Assembly: GCF_964204645.1 (NCBI RefSeq)
Contig: NC_134032.1
Span: forward strand, 5,201,175-5,265,174
DNA from: Tubulanus polymorphus
Taxonomy: Eukaryota > Nemertea > Palaeonemertea > Tubulaniformes > Tubulanidae
Length of the DNA: 64,000 nucleotides
Direction: 5' to 3'
The notes beneath the pieces were generated by a model. It did no database searches. It saw nothing but the letters and a program-made list of their open reading frames with translations, and was not told where the DNA came from. The position numbers and the translations under genes are program-made. Numbering within the stretch: position 1 is the stretch's first letter; each line of letters starts with the position of its first letter. This document shows positions 27,801 through 42,200 of this stretch, one piece after another.

Positions 27801-30800
27801 TTTTCTTATCAAATTTCCCCCCTATCGGAAAAAATGACGATGTCGATGCGTAAGAGCGCTCAAATAGTCAGGAAAAGCACATTTCGACCCGAAAACGTCG
27901 TTCAGCGCGAGAAAAGACGTTTTCTTATCAAATTGTCCCCCTATCGGAAAAATGACGATGTCGATGCGTAAAAGCGCTCGAATCGTCAGGAAAAGCACAT
28001 TTCGACCCGAAAACGTCGATCAGAGCGAGAAAAGGCGTTTTCTTATCAAATTGTCCCCCTATCGGAAAAACGACGATGTCGAGGCGTAAAAGCGCTCAAA
28101 TCGTCAGGAAAAGCACATTTCGACCCGAAATCGTCGATCAGAGCGAGAAGAGACGTTTTCTTATCAAATTGTTCCCCTATCGGAAAAACGACGATGTCGA
28201 CGCGTGAAAGCGCTCAATTCGTCAGGAAAAGCACCTTTCGACCCGAAAACGTCGTTCAGAGCGAGAAAAGACGTTTTCTTATCAAATTTTCCCCCTATCG
28301 GAAAAAATGACGATGTCGATGCGTAAAAGCGCTCAAATCGTCTGGAAAAGCACATTTCGACCCGAAAACGTCGTTCAGAGCGAGAAAAGACGTTTTCTTA
28401 TCAAATTGTCCCCCTATCGGAAAAATGAAGATGTCGATGCGTAAAAGCGCTCAAATCGTCAGGAAAAGCACATTTCGACCAGAAAACGTCGTTCCGAGCG
28501 AGAAAAGACGTTTTCTTATCAAATTTTCCCCCTATCGGAAAAATGACGAAGCGCTCAAATCATCAGGAATAACAAATTTCGACCAGAAAACGTCGTTCAG
28601 GGCGAGAAAAGACGTTTTCTTATCAAATTTCCCCCTATCGAAAAAATGATGATGTCGATGCGTAAAAGCGCTTAAATCGTCAGGAAAAACACATTTCGAC
28701 CGGAAAATGTCGTTCAGTGTGAGCAAAGACGTTTTCTTATCAAATTTCCCCCCTATCGAAAAAATGACGATGTCGATGCGTAAAAGAGCTCAAATCGTCA
28801 GGAAAAGCACATTTCGACCCGAAAACGTCGTTCAGAGCGAGTAAAGACGTTTTCTTATCAAATTGTCCCCCTATCGGAAAAATGACGATGGCGAAGCGTA
28901 AAAGCGCTCAAATCGTCAGGAAAAGCACATTTCGACCCGAAAACGTCGTTCCACGCGAGAAAAGACGTTTTCTTATCAAATTGTCCCCCTATCAGAAAAA
29001 TGACGATGTCGATGCGTAAAAGCGCTCAAATCGTCAGGAAAAGCACATTTCGACCAGAAAACGTCGTTCCGCGCGAGAAAAGACGTTTTCTTATCAAATT
29101 TCCCCCCTATCGGAAAAATGACGATTTCGATGCGTAAAAGCGCTCAAATAGTCAGGAAAAGCACATTTCGACCCGAAAACGTCGTTCAGAGCGAGAAAAG
29201 ACGTTTTCTTATCAAATTGTCCCCCTATCGGAAAAATGACGATGTCGATGCGTAAAAGCGCTCGAATCGTCAGGAAAAGCACATTTCGACCCGAAAACGT
29301 CGATCAGAGCGAGAAAAGGCGTTTTCTTATCAAATTGTCCCCCTATCGGAAAAACGACGATGTCGAGGCGTAAAAGCGCTCAAATCGTCAGGAAAAGCAC
29401 ATTTCGACCCGAAATCGTCGATCAGAGCGAGAAGAGACGTTTTCTTATCAAATTGTTCCCCTATCGGAAAAACGACGATGTCGACGCGTGAAAGCGCTCA
29501 ATTCGTCAGGAAAAGCACCTTTCGACCCGAAAACGTCGTTCAGAGCGAGAAAAGACGTTTTCTTATCAAATTTTCCCCCTATCGGAAAAAATGACGATGT
29601 CGATGCGTAAAAGCGCTCAAATCGTCTGGAAAAGCACATTTCGACCCGAAAACGTCGTTCAGAGCGAGAAAAGACGTTTTCTTATCAAATTGTCCCCCTA
29701 TCGGAAAAATGAAGATGTCGATGCTTAAAAGCGCTCGAATAGTCAGGAAAAGCACATTTCGACCAGAAAACGTCGTTCAGAGCGAGAAAAGACGTTTTCT
29801 TATCAAATTGTCCCCCTATCGGAAAAATGACGATGGCGATGCGTAAAAGCGCTCAAATCGTCAGGAAAAAGCACATTTCGACCCGAAATCGTCGATCAGA
29901 GCGAGAAGAGACGTTTTCTTATCAAATTGTTCCCCTATCGGAAAAACGACGATGTCGACGCGTGAAAGCGCTCAATTCGTCAGGAAAAGCACCTTTCGAC
30001 CCGAAAACGTCGTTCAGAGCGAGAAAAGACGTTTTCTTATCAAATTTTCCCCCTATCGGAAAAAATGACGATGTCGATGCGTAAAAGCGCTCAAATCGTC
30101 TGGAAAAGCACATTTCGACCCGAAAACGTCGTTCAGAGCGAGAAAAGACGTTTTCTTATCAAATTGTCCCCCTATCGGAAAAATGAAGATGTCGATGCTT
30201 AAAAGCGCTCAAATCGTCAGGAAAAGCACATTTCGACCAGAAAACGTCGTTCCGAGCGAGAAAAGACGTTTTCTTATCAAATTTTCCCCCTATCGGAAAA
30301 ATGACGATGTCAATGCGTAAAAGCGCTCAAATCATCAGGAATAACAAATTTCGACCAGAAAACGTCGTTCAGGGCGAGAAAAGACGTTTTCTTATCAAAT
30401 TTCCCCCTATCGAAAAAATGATGATGTCGATGCGTAAAAGCGCTTAAATCGTCAGGAAAAACACATTTCGACCGGAAAATGTCGTTCAGTGCGAGAAAAG
30501 ACGTTTTCTTATCAAATTTCCCCCCTATCGAAAAAATGACGATGTCGATGCGTAAAAGAGCTCAAATCGTCAGGAAAAGCACATTTCCACCCGAAAACGT
30601 CGTTCAGAGCGAGAAAAGACGTTTTCTTATCAAATTGTCCCCCTATCGGAAAAATGACGATGGCGAAGCGTAAAAGCGCTCAAATCGTCAGGAAAAGCAC
30701 ATTTCGACCCGAAAACGTCGTTCCACGCGAGAAAAGACGTTTTCTTATCAAATTTTCCCCTATCAGAAAAATGACGATGTCGATGCGTAAAAGCGCTCAA

Positions 30801-31714
30801 ATAGTCAGGAAAAGCACATTTCGACCCGAAAACGTCGTTCAGAGCGAGAAAAGACGTTTTCTTATCAAATTTTCCCCCTATCGGAAAAATGACGATGTCG
30901 ATGCGTAAAAGCACTCAAATAGTCAGGAAAAGCACATTTCGACCAGAAAACGTCGTTCAGAGCGAGAAAAGACGTTTTCTTATCAAATTGTCCCCCTATC
31001 GGAAAAATGACGATGGCGATGCGTAAAAGCGCTCAAATCGTCAGGAAAAGCACATTTCGACCCGAAAACGTCGTTCAGAGCGAGAAAAGACGTTTTCTTA
31101 TCAAATTGTCCCCCTATCGGAAAAATGACGATGGCGATGCGTAAAAGCGCTCAAATCGTCTGGAAAAGCACTTATCGACCCGAAAACGTCATTCCGCGCG
31201 AGAAAAGACGTTTTCTTATCAAATTTCCCCCCTATCGAAAAAACGACGATGTCGAGGCGTAAAAGCGCTCAAATCGTCAGGAAAAGCACTTATCGACCCG
31301 AAAACGTCATTCCGCGCGAGAAAAGACGTTTTCTTATCAAATTTCCCCCCTATCGAAAAAACGACGATGTCGAGGCGTAAAAGCGCTCAAATCGTCAGGA
31401 AAAGCACATTTCCACCCGAAAACATCGTTCAGAGCGAGAAAAGACGTTTTCTTATCAAATTTCCCCCCTATCGGAAAAATGACGATGTCGATGCGTAAAA
31501 GCCCTCAAATCGTCAGGAAAAGCACATTTCGACCCGAAAACGTCGTTCCGCGCGGGAAAAGACGTTTTCTTATCAAATTTCCCCCCTATCGGAAAAAATG
31601 ACGATGTCGATGCGTAAGAGCGCTCAAATAGTCAGGAAAAGCACATTTCGACCAGAAAACGTCGTTCAGAGCGAGAAAAGACGTTTTCTTATCAAATTTC
31701 CCCCCTATCGGAAA

Positions 31715-34565
31715 AATGACGATGTCGAGGCGTAAAAGCGCTCAAATCGTCAGGAAAAGCACATTTCGACCCGAAAACGTCGTTCAGAGCGAGAAAAGAC
31801 GTTTTCTTATCAAATTGTCCCCCTATCGGAAAAATGACGATGGCGATGCGTAAAAGCGCTCAAATCGTATGGAAAAGCACTTATCGACCCGAAAACGTCA
31901 TTCCGCGCGAGAAAAGACGTTTTCTTATCAAATTTCCCCCCTATCGAAAAAACGACGATGTCGAGGCGTAAAAGCGCTCAAATCGTCAGGAAAAGCACAT
32001 TTCCACCCGAAATCGTCGATCAGAGCGAGAAGAGACGTTTTCTTATCAAATTGTTCCCCTATCGGAAAAACGACGATGTCGACGCGTGAAAGCGCTCAAA
32101 TCGTCAGGAAAAGCACCTTTCGACCCGAAAACGTCGTTCAGAGCGAGAAAAGACGTTTTCTTATCAAATTTTCCCCCTATCGGAAAAAATGACGATGTCG
32201 ATGCGTAAAAGGGCTCAAATCGTCTGGAAAAGCACATTTCGACCCGAAAACGTCGTTCAGAGCGAGAAAAGACGTTTTCTTATCAAATTGTCCCCCTATC
32301 GGAAAAATGACGATGGCGATGCGTAAAAGCGCTCAAATCGTCAGGAAAAGCACTTTTCGAACCGAAAACGTCGTTCCGCGCGAGAAAAGACGTTTTCTTA
32401 TCAAATTTCCCCCCTATCGAAAAAATGACGATGTCGATGCGTAAAAGCGCTCAAATCGTCAGGAAAAGCACATTTCGACCCGAAAACATCGTTCCGCGCG
32501 AGAAAAGACGTTTTCTTATCAAATTCCCCCCCCCCCCCTATCGGAAAAATGACGATGTCGATGCGTAAAAGCGCTCAAATAGTCAGGAAAAGCACATTTC
32601 GACCCGAAAACGTCGTTCAGAGCGAGAAAAGACGTTTTCTTATCAAATTGTCCCCCTATCGGAAAAATGACGTGGTCGATGCGTAAAAGCCCTCAAATCG
32701 TCAGGAAAAGCACATTTCGACCAGAAAACGTCGTTCAGAGCGAGAAAAGACTTTTTCTTATCAAATTTCCCCCCTATCGAAAAAATGACGATGTCGATGC
32801 GTAAAAGCGCTCAAATCGTCAGGAAAAGCACATTTCGACCAGAAAACGTCGTTCCGCGCGAGAAAAGACGTTTTCTTATCAAATTTCCCCCCTATCATCG
32901 GAAAAATGACGATTTCGATGCGTAAAAGCGCTCAAATAGTCAGGAAAAGCACATTTCGACCCGAAAACGTCGTTCAGAGCGAGAAAAGACGTTTTCTTAT
33001 CAAATTTCCCCCCATCGGAAAATGACGATGTCGATGCGTAAAAGCGCTCAAATAGTCAGGAAAAGCACATTTCGACCCGAAAACGTCGTTCAGTGCGAGA
33101 AAAGACGTTTTCTTATCAAATTGTCCCCCTATCGGAAAAATGACGATGTCGAGGCGTAAAAGCGCTCAAATCGTCAGGAAAAGCACATTTCGACCCGAAA
33201 ACGTCGTTCAGAGCGAGAAAAGACGTTTTCTTATCAAATTGTCCCCCTATCGGAAAAATGACGATGGCGATGCGTAAAAGCGCTCAAATCGTATGGAAAA
33301 GCACTTATCGACCCGAAAACGTCATTCCGCGCGAGAAAAGACGTTTTCTTATCAAATTTCCCCCCTATCGAAAAAACGACGATGTCGAGGCGTAAAAGCG
33401 CTCAAATCGTCAGGAAAAGCACATTTCCACCCGAAATCGTCGATCAGAGCGAGAAGAGACGTTTTCTTATCAAATTGTTCCCCTATCGGAAAAACGACGA
33501 TGTCGACGCGTGAAAGCGCTCAAATCGTCAGGAAAAGCACCTTTCGACCCGAAAACGTCGTTCAGAGCGAGAAAAGACGTTTTCTTATCAAATTTTCCCC
33601 CTATCGGAAAAAATGACGATGTCGATGCGTAAAAGGGCTCAAATCGTCTGGAAAAGCACATTTCGACCCGAAAACGTCGTTCAGAGCGAGAAAAGACGTT
33701 TTCTTATCAAATTGTCCCCCTATCGGAAAAATGACGATGGCGATGCGTAAAAGCGCTCAAATCGTCAGGAAAAGCACTTTTCGAACCGAAAACGTCGTTC
33801 CGCGCGAGAAAAGACGTTTTCTTATCAAATTTCCCCCCTATCGAAAAAATGACGATGTCGATGCGTAAAAGCGCTCAAATCGTCAGGAAAAGCACATTTC
33901 GACCCGAAAACATCGTTCCGCGCGAGAAAAGACGTTTTCTTATCAAATTCCCCCCCCCCCCCCTATCGGAAAAATGACGATGTCGATGCGTAAAAGCGCT
34001 CAAATAGTCAGGAAAAGCACATTTCGACCCGAAAACGTCGTTCAGAGCGAGAAAAGACGTTTTCTTATCAAATTGTCCCCCTATCGGAAAAATGACGTTG
34101 TCGATGCGTAAAAGCCCTCAAATCGTCAGGAAAAGCACATTTCGACCAGAAAACGTCGTTCAGAGCGAGAAAAGACTTTTTCTTATCAAATTTCCCCCCT
34201 ATCGAAAAAATGACGATGTCGATGCGTAAAAGCGCTCAAATCGTCAGGAAAAGCACATTTCGACCAGAAAACGTCGTTCCGCGCGAGAAAAGACGTTTTC
34301 TTATCAAATTTCCCCCCTATCGGAAAAATGACGATTTCGATGCGTAAAAGCGCTCAAATAGTCAGGAAAAGCACATTTCGACCCGAAAACGTCGTTCAGA
34401 GCGAGAAAAGACGTTTTCTTATCAAATTTTCCCCCTATCGGAAAATGACGATGTCGATGCGTAAAAGCGCTCAAATAGTCAGGAAAAGCACATTTCGACC
34501 CGAAAACGTCGTTCAGTGCGAGAAAAGACGTTTTCTTATCAAATTGTCCCCCTATCGGAAAAATG
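31715..34565 (+). repeat. Higher-order repeat pair, two copies of about 1,424 bp (12 monomers)
   Basis: Copy one runs from about 31,715 to 33,140 and copy two from 33,141 to 34,565. Shared rare forms include TCGTATGGAAAAGCACTTATC (31,866 and 33,290), CATTTCCACCCG and GACCGAAAACG-type monomers with CTTTTCGAACC. The poly-C run differs by one (C13 at 32,526, C14 at 33,950), and copy one has an extra ATC within CCTATCATCGG near 32,894. Confidence 0.85.
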
Positions 34566-37500
34566 ACGATGTCGATGCGTAAAAGCGCTCAAATCGTCAG
34601 GAAAAGCACATTTCGACCAGAAAACGTCGTTCAGAGCGAGAAAAGACGTTTTCTTATCAAATTTCCCCCTATCGAAAAATGACGATGTCCATGCGTAAAA
34701 GCGCTCAAATCGTCAGGAAAAGCACATTTCGACCCGAAAACATCGTTCCGCGCGAGAAAAGACGTTTTCTTATCAAATTTCCCCCCTATCGGAAAAAATG
34801 ACGATGTCGATGCGTAAGAGCGCTCAAATAGTCAGGAAAAGCACATTTCGACCCGAAAACGTCGTTCAGCGCGAGAAAAGACGTTTTCTTATCAAATTGT
34901 CCCCCTATCGGAAAAATGACGATGTCGATGCGTAAAAGCGCTCGAATCGTCAGGAAAAGCACATTTCGACCCGAAAACGTCGATCAGAGCGAGAAAAGGC
35001 GTTTTCTTATCAAATTGTCCCCCTATCGGAAAAACGACGATGTCGAGGCGTAAAAGCGCTCAAATCGTCAGGAAAAGCACATTTCGACCCGAAATCGTCG
35101 ATCAGAGCGAGAAGAGACGTTTTCTTATCAAATTGTTCCCCTATCGGAAAAACGACGATGTCGACGCGTGAAAGCGCTCAATTCGTCAGGAAAAGCACCT
35201 TTCGACCCGAAAACGTCGTTCAGAGCGAGAAAAGACGTTTTCTTATCAAATTTTCCCCCTATCGGAAAAAATGACGATGTCGATGCGTAAAAGCGCTCAA
35301 ATCGTCTGGAAAAGCACATTTCGACCCGAAAACGTCGTTCAGAGCGAGAAAAGACGTTTTCTTATCAAATTGTCCCCCTATCGGAAAAATGAAGATGTCG
35401 ATGCTTAAAAGCGCTCAAATCGTCAGGAAAAGCACATTTCGACCAGAAAACGTCGTTCCGAGCGAGAAAAGACGTTTTCTTATCAAATTTTCCCCCTATC
35501 GGAAAAATGACGATGTCGATGCGTAAAAGCGCTCAAATCATCAGGAATAACAAATTTCGACCAGAAAACGTCGTTCAGGGCGAGAAAAGACGTTTTCTTA
35601 TCAAATTTCCCCCTATCGAAAAAATGATGATGTCGATGCGTAAAAGCGCTTAAATCGTCAGGAAAAACACATTTCGACCGGAAAATGTCGTTCAGTGCGA
35701 GAAAAAACGTTTTCTTATCAAATTTCCCCCCTATCGAAAAAATGACGATGTCGATGCGTAAAAGAGCTCAAATCGTCAGGAAAAGCACATTTCGACCCGA
35801 AAACGTCGTTCAGAGCGAGAAAAGACGTTTTCTTATCAAATTGTCCCCCTATCGGAAAAATGACGATGGCGAAGCGTAAAAGCGCTCAAATCGTCAGGAA
35901 AAGCACATTTCGACCCGAAAACGTCGTTCCACGCGAGAAAAGACGTTTTCTTATCAAATTGTCCCCCTATCAGAAAAATGACGATGGCGATGCGTAAAAG
36001 CGCTCAAATCGTCAGGAAAAGCACTTATCGACCCGAAAACGTCATTCCGCGCGAGAAAAGACGTTTTCTTATCAAATTTCCCCCCTATCGAAAAAATGAC
36101 GATGTCGATGCGTAAGAGCGCTCAAAAGTCAGGAAAAGCACATTTCGACCCGAAAACGTCGTTCAGCGCGAGAAAAGACGTTTTCTTATCAAATTTTCCC
36201 CTATCAGAAAAATGACGATGTCGATGCGTAAAAGCGCTCAAATAGTCAGGAAAAGCACATTTCGACCCGAAAACGTCGTTCAGAGCGAGAAAAGACGTTT
36301 TCTTATCAAATTTTCCCCCTATCGGAAAAATGACGATGTCGATGCGTAAAAGCACTCAAATAGTCAGGAAAAGCACATTTCGACCAGAAAACGTCGTTCA
36401 GAGCGAGAAAAGACGTTTTCTTATCAAATTGTCCCCCTATCGGAAAAATGACGATGGCGATGCGTAAAAGCGCTCAAATCGTCAGGAAAAGCACATTTCG
36501 ACCCGAAAACGTCGTTCAGAGCGAGAAAAGACGTTTTCTTATCAAATTGTCCCCCTATCGGAAAAATGACGATGGCGATGCGTAAAAGCGCTCAAATCGT
36601 CTGGAAAAGCACTTATCGACCCGAAAACGTCATTCCGCGCGAGAAAAGACGTTTTCTTATCAAATTTCCCCCCTATCGAAAAAACGACGATGTCGAGGCG
36701 TAAAAGCGCTCAAATCGTCAGGAAAAGCACATTTCGACCCGAAATCGTCGATCAGAGCGAGAAGAGACGTTTTCTTATCAAATTGTTCCCCTATCGGAAA
36801 AACGACGATGTCGACGCGTGAAAGCGCTCAAATCGTCAGGAAAAGCACCTTTCGACCCGAAAACGTCGTTCAGAGCGAGAAAAGACGTTTTCTTATCAAA
36901 TTTTCCCCCTATCGGAAAAAATGACGATGTCGATGCGTAAAAGGGCTCAAATCGTCTGGAAAAGCACATTTCGACCCGAAAACGTCGTTCAGAGCGAGAA
37001 AAGACGTTTTCTTATCAAATTGTCCCCCTATCGGAAAAATGAAGATGTCGATGCGTAAAAGCGCTCAAATCGTCAGGAAAAGCACATTTCGACCAGAAAA
37101 CGTCGTTCCGAGCGAGAAAAGACGTTTTCTTATCAAATTTCCCCCCTATCGAAAAAATGACGATGTCGATGCGTAAAAGCGCTCAAATCATCAGGAATAA
37201 CAAATTTCGACCAGAAAACGTCGTTCAGAGCGAGAAAAGACGTTTTCTTATCAAATTGTCCCCTATCGGAAAAATGACGATGGCGATGCGTAAAAGCGCT
37301 CAAATCGTCAGGAAAAGCACATTTCGACCCGAAAACGTCGTTCAGAGCGAGAAAAGACGTTTTCTTATCAAATTGTCCCCCTATCGGAAAAATGACGATG
37401 GCGATGCGTAAAAGCGCTCAAATCGTCAGGAAAAGCACATTTCGACCCGAAAACGTCGTACAGAGCGAGAAAAGACGTTTTCTTATCAAATTGTCCCCCT

Positions 37501-39234
37501 ATCGGAAAAATGACGATGGCGATGCGTAAAAGCGCTCAAATCGTCAGGAAAAGCACATTTCGACCCGAAAACGTCGTTCAGAGAGAGAAAAGACGTTTTC
37601 TTATCAAATTGTCCCCCTATCGGAAAAATGACGATGGCGAAGCGTAAAAGCGCTCAAATCGTCAGGAAAAGCACATTTCGACCCGAAAACGTCGTTCCGC
37701 GCGAGAAAAGACGTTTCTTATCAAATTTCCCCCCTATCGAAAAAATGACGATGTCGATGCGTAAGAGCGCTCAAAAGTCAGGAAAAGCACATTTCGACCC
37801 GAAAACGTCGTTCAGCGCGAGAAAAGACGTTTTCTTATCAAATTTCCCCCCTATCGGAAAAATGACGATGTCGATGCGTAAAAGCGCTCAAATCGTCAGG
37901 AAAAACACATTTCGACCGGAAAACGTCGTTCAGTGCGAGAAAAGACGTTTTCTTATCAAATTTCCCTCCTCTCGAAAAAATGACGATGTCGATGCGTAAA
38001 AGAGATCAAATCGTCAGGAAAAGCACATTTCGACCCGAAAACGTCGTTCAGAGCGAGAAAAGACGTTTTCTTACCAAATTGTCCCTCTATCGGAAAAATG
38101 ACGATGTCGATGCGTAAGAGCGCTCAAATAGTCTGGAAAAGCACATTTCGACCCGAAAACGTCGTTCAGAGCGAGAAAAGACGTTTTCTTATCAAATTTT
38201 CCCCCTATCGGAAAAACGACGATGTCGACGCGTGAAAGCGCTCAAATCGTCAGGAAAAGCACCTTTCGACCCGAAAACGTCGTTCAGAGCGAGAAAAGAC
38301 GTTTTCTTATCAAATTTTCCCCCTATCGGAAAAAACGACGATGTCGATGCGTAAAAGGGCTCAAATCGTCTGGAAAAGCACATTTCGACCCGAAAACGTC
38401 GTTCAGAGCGAGAAAAGACGTTTTCTTATCAAATTGTCCCCCTATCGGAAAAATGAAGATGTCGATGCGTAAAAGCGCTCAAATCGTCAGGAAAAGCACA
38501 TTTCGACCAGAAAACGTCGTTCCGAGCGAGAAAAGACGTTTTCTTATCAAATTTTCCCCCTATCGGAAAAATGACGATGTCGATGCGTAAAAGCGCTCAA
38601 ATCATCAGGAATAACAAATTTCGACCAGAAAACGTCGTTCAGAGCGAGAAAAGACGTTTTCTTATCAAATTTCCCCCTATCGAAAAAATGATGATGTCGG
38701 TGCGTAAAAGCGCTCAAATCGTCAGGAAAAACACATTTCGACCGGAAAACGTCGTTCAGTGCGAGAAAAGACGTTTTCTTATCAAATTTCCCCCCTATCG
38801 AAAAAATGACGATGTCGATGCGTAAAAGAGCTCAAATCGTCAGGAAAAGCACATTTCGACCCGAAAACGTCGTTCAGAGCGAGAAAAGACGTTTTCTTAT
38901 CAAATTGTCCCCCTATCCGAAAAATGACGATGGCGATGCGTAAAAGCGCTCAAATCGTCAGGAAAAGCACATTTCGACCCGAAAACGTCGTTCAGAGCGA
39001 GAAAAGACGTTTTCTTATCAAATTGTCCCCCTATCGGAAAAATGACGATGGCGATGCGTAAAAGCGCTCAAATCGTCAGGAAAAGCACATTTCGACCCGA
39101 AAACGTCGTACAGAGCGAGAAAAGACGTTTTCTTATCAAATTGTCCCCCTATTGGAAAAATGACGATGGCGATGCGTAAAAGCGCTCAAATCGTCAGGAA
39201 AAGCACATTTCGACCCGAAAACGTCGTTCAGAGC

Positions 39235-42200
39235 GAGAAAAGACGTTTTCTTATCAAATTGTCCCCCTATCGGAAAAATGACGATGGCGAAGCGTAAAAG
39301 CGCTCAAATCGTCAGGAAAAGCACATTTCGACCCGAAAACGTCGTTCCGCGCGAGAAAAGACGTTTTCTTATCAAATTGTCCCCCTATCAGAAAAATGAC
39401 GATGGCGATGCGTAAAAGCGCTCAAATCGTCAGGAAAAGCACTTATCGACCCGAAAACGTCATTCCGCGCGAGAAAAGACGTTTTCTTATCAAATTTCCC
39501 CCCTATCGAAAAAATGACGATGTCGATGCGTAAGAACGCTCAAAAGTCAGGAAAAGCACATTTCGACCCGAAAACGTCGTTCAGCGCGAGAAAAGACGTT
39601 TTCTTATCAAATTTTCCCCTATCAGAAAAATGACGATGTCGATGCGTAAAAGCGCTCAAATAGTCAGGAAAAGCACATTTCGACCCGAAAACGTCGTTCA
39701 GAGCGAGAAAAGACGTTTTCTTATCAAATTTTCCCCCTATCGGAAAAATGACGATGTCGATGCGTAAAAGCACTCAAATAGTCAGGAAAAGCACATTTCG
39801 ACCAGAAAACTACGTTCAGAGCGAGAAAAGACGTTTTCTTATCAAATTGTCCCCCTATCGGAAAAATGACGATGGCGATGCGTAAAAGCGCTCAAATCGT
39901 CAGGAAAAGCACATTTCGACCCGAAAACGTCGTTCAGAGCGAGAAAAGACGTTTTCTTATCAAATTGTCCCCCTATCGGAAAAATGACGATGGCGATGCG
40001 TAAAAGCGCTCAAATCGTCAGGAAAAGCACTTATCGACCCGAAAACGTCATTCCGCGCGAGAAAAGACGTTTTCTTATCAAATTTCCCCCCTATCGAAAA
40101 AATGACGATGTCGATGCGTAAGAGCGCTCAAATAGTCAGGAAAAGCACATTTCGACCAGAAAACGTCGTTCAGAGCGAGAAAAGACGTTTTCTTATCAAA
40201 TTGTCCCCCTATCGGAAAAATGACGATGGCGATGCGTAAAAGCGCTCAAATCGTCAGGAAAAGCACATTTCGACCCGAAAACGTCGTTCAGAGCGAGAAA
40301 AGACGTTTTCTTATCAAATTGTCCCCCTATCGGAAAAATGACGATGGCGATGCGTAAAAGCGCTCAAATCGTCAGGAAAAGCACATTTCGACCAGAAAAC
40401 GTCGTTCAGAGCGAGAAAAGACGTTTTCTTATCAAATTTCCCCCCTATCGGAAAAATGACGATGGCGATGCGTAAAAGCGCATAAATCGTCAGGAAAAGC
40501 ACATTTCGACCAGAAAACGTCGTTCAGAGCGAGAAAAGACGTTTTCTTATCAAATTGTCCCCCTATCGGAAGAATGACGATGGCGATGCGTAAAAGCGCT
40601 CAAATCGTCAGGAAAAGCACTTTTCGACCCGAAAACGTCGTTCCGCGCGAGAAAAGACGTTTTCTTATCAAATTTCCCCCCTATCGAAAAAATGACGTTG
40701 TCGATGCGTAAAAGTCCTCAAATCGTCAGGAAAAGCACATTTCGACCAGAAAACGTCGTTCAGAGCGAGAAAAGACTTTTTCTTATCAAATTTCCCCCCT
40801 ATCGAAAAAATGACGATGTCGATGCGTAAAAGCGCTCAAATCGTCAGGAAAAGCAGATTTCGACCCGAAAACGTCGTTCCGCGCGGGAAAAGACGTTTTC
40901 TTATAAAATTTCCCCCCTATCGGAAAAATGACGATTTCAATGCGTAAGAGCGCTCAAAAGTCAGGAAAAGCACATTTCGACCCGAAAACGTCGTTCAGCG
41001 CGAGAAAAGACGTTTTCTTATCAAATTTCCCCCCTATCGGAAAAATGACGATGTCGATGCGTAAAAGCGCTCAAATAGTCAGGAAAAGCACATTTCGACC
41101 CGAAAACGTCGTTCAGTGCGAGAAAAGACGTTTTCTTATCAAATTTCCCCCCTATCGAAAGAATGACGATGTCGATGCGTAAAAGAGCTCAAATCGTCAG
41201 GAAAAGCACATTTCGACCCGAAAACGTCGTTCAGAGCGAGAAAAGACGTTTTCTTATCAAATTGTCCCCCTATCGGAAAAATGACGATGGCGATGCGTAA
41301 AAGTCCTCAAATCGTCAGGAAAAGCACATTTCGACCAGAAAACGTCGTTCAGAGCGAGAAAAGACTTTTTCTTATCAAATTTCCCCCCTATCGAAAAAAT
41401 GACGATGTCGATGCGTAAAAGCGCTCAAATCGTCAGGAAAAGCAGATTTCGACCCGAAAACGTCGTTCCGCGCGGGAAAAGACGTTTTCTTATAAAATTT
41501 CCCGCCTATCGGAAAAATGACGATTTCAATGCGTAAGAGCGCTCAAAAGTCAGGAAAAGCACATTTCGACCCGAAAACGTCGTTCAGCGCGAGAAAAGAC
41601 GTTTTCTTATCAAATTTCCCCCCTATCGGAAAAATGACGATGTCGATGCGTAAAAGCGCTCAAATAGTCAGGAAAAGAACATTTCGACCCGAAAACGTCG
41701 TTCAGAGCGAGAAAAGACGTTTTCTTATCAAATTTTCCCCCTATCGGAAAAATGACGATGTCGATGCGTAAAAGCGCTGAAATAGTCAGGAAAAGCACAT
41801 TTCGACCCGAAAACGTCGTTCAGTGCGAGAAAAGACGTTTTCTTATCAAATTGTCCCCCTATCGGAAAAATGACGATGGCGATGCGTAAAAGCGCTCAAA
41901 TCGTCAGGAAAAGCACTTATCGACCCGAAAACGTCATTCCGCGCGAGAAAAGACGTTTTCTTATCAAATTTCCCCCTATCGAAAAAATGACGATGTCGAT
42001 GCGTAAGAGCGCTCAAATAGTCAGGAAAAGCACATTTCGACCAGAAAACGTCGTTCAGAGCGAGAAAAGACGTTTTCTTATCAAATTGTCCCCTATCGGA
42101 AAAATGACGATGGCGATGCGTAAAAGCGCTCAAATCGTCAGGAAAAGCACATTTCGACCCGAAAACGTCGTTCAGAGCGAGAAAAGACGTTTTCTTATCA

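Larger units (their letters stand above)
21260..38385 (+). repeat. Recurrent cassette of about 530 bp within the array (about 11 copies)
   Basis: A run of 4-5 monomers is recognised by GAAATCGTCGATCAGAGCG, then AGAAGAGACG, a GACGCGTGAAAGCGC monomer, and a unit with an extra A before ATGACG. Copies with CTCAATTCGTC have their diagnostic part near 21,433, 22,974, 28,164, 29,448, 29,922 and 35,128. Copies with CTCAAATCGTC and AAAAGGGCTC lie near 24,625, 32,046, 33,470, 36,778 and 38,192. The first type and the second type are two sublineages of one cassette. Related but older monomers lie near 2,886-3,120, 3,600-4,050 and 4,600-4,700. Between cassettes the monomer order differs, so the cassette has moved or been copied as a unit. 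Confidence 0.8.
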
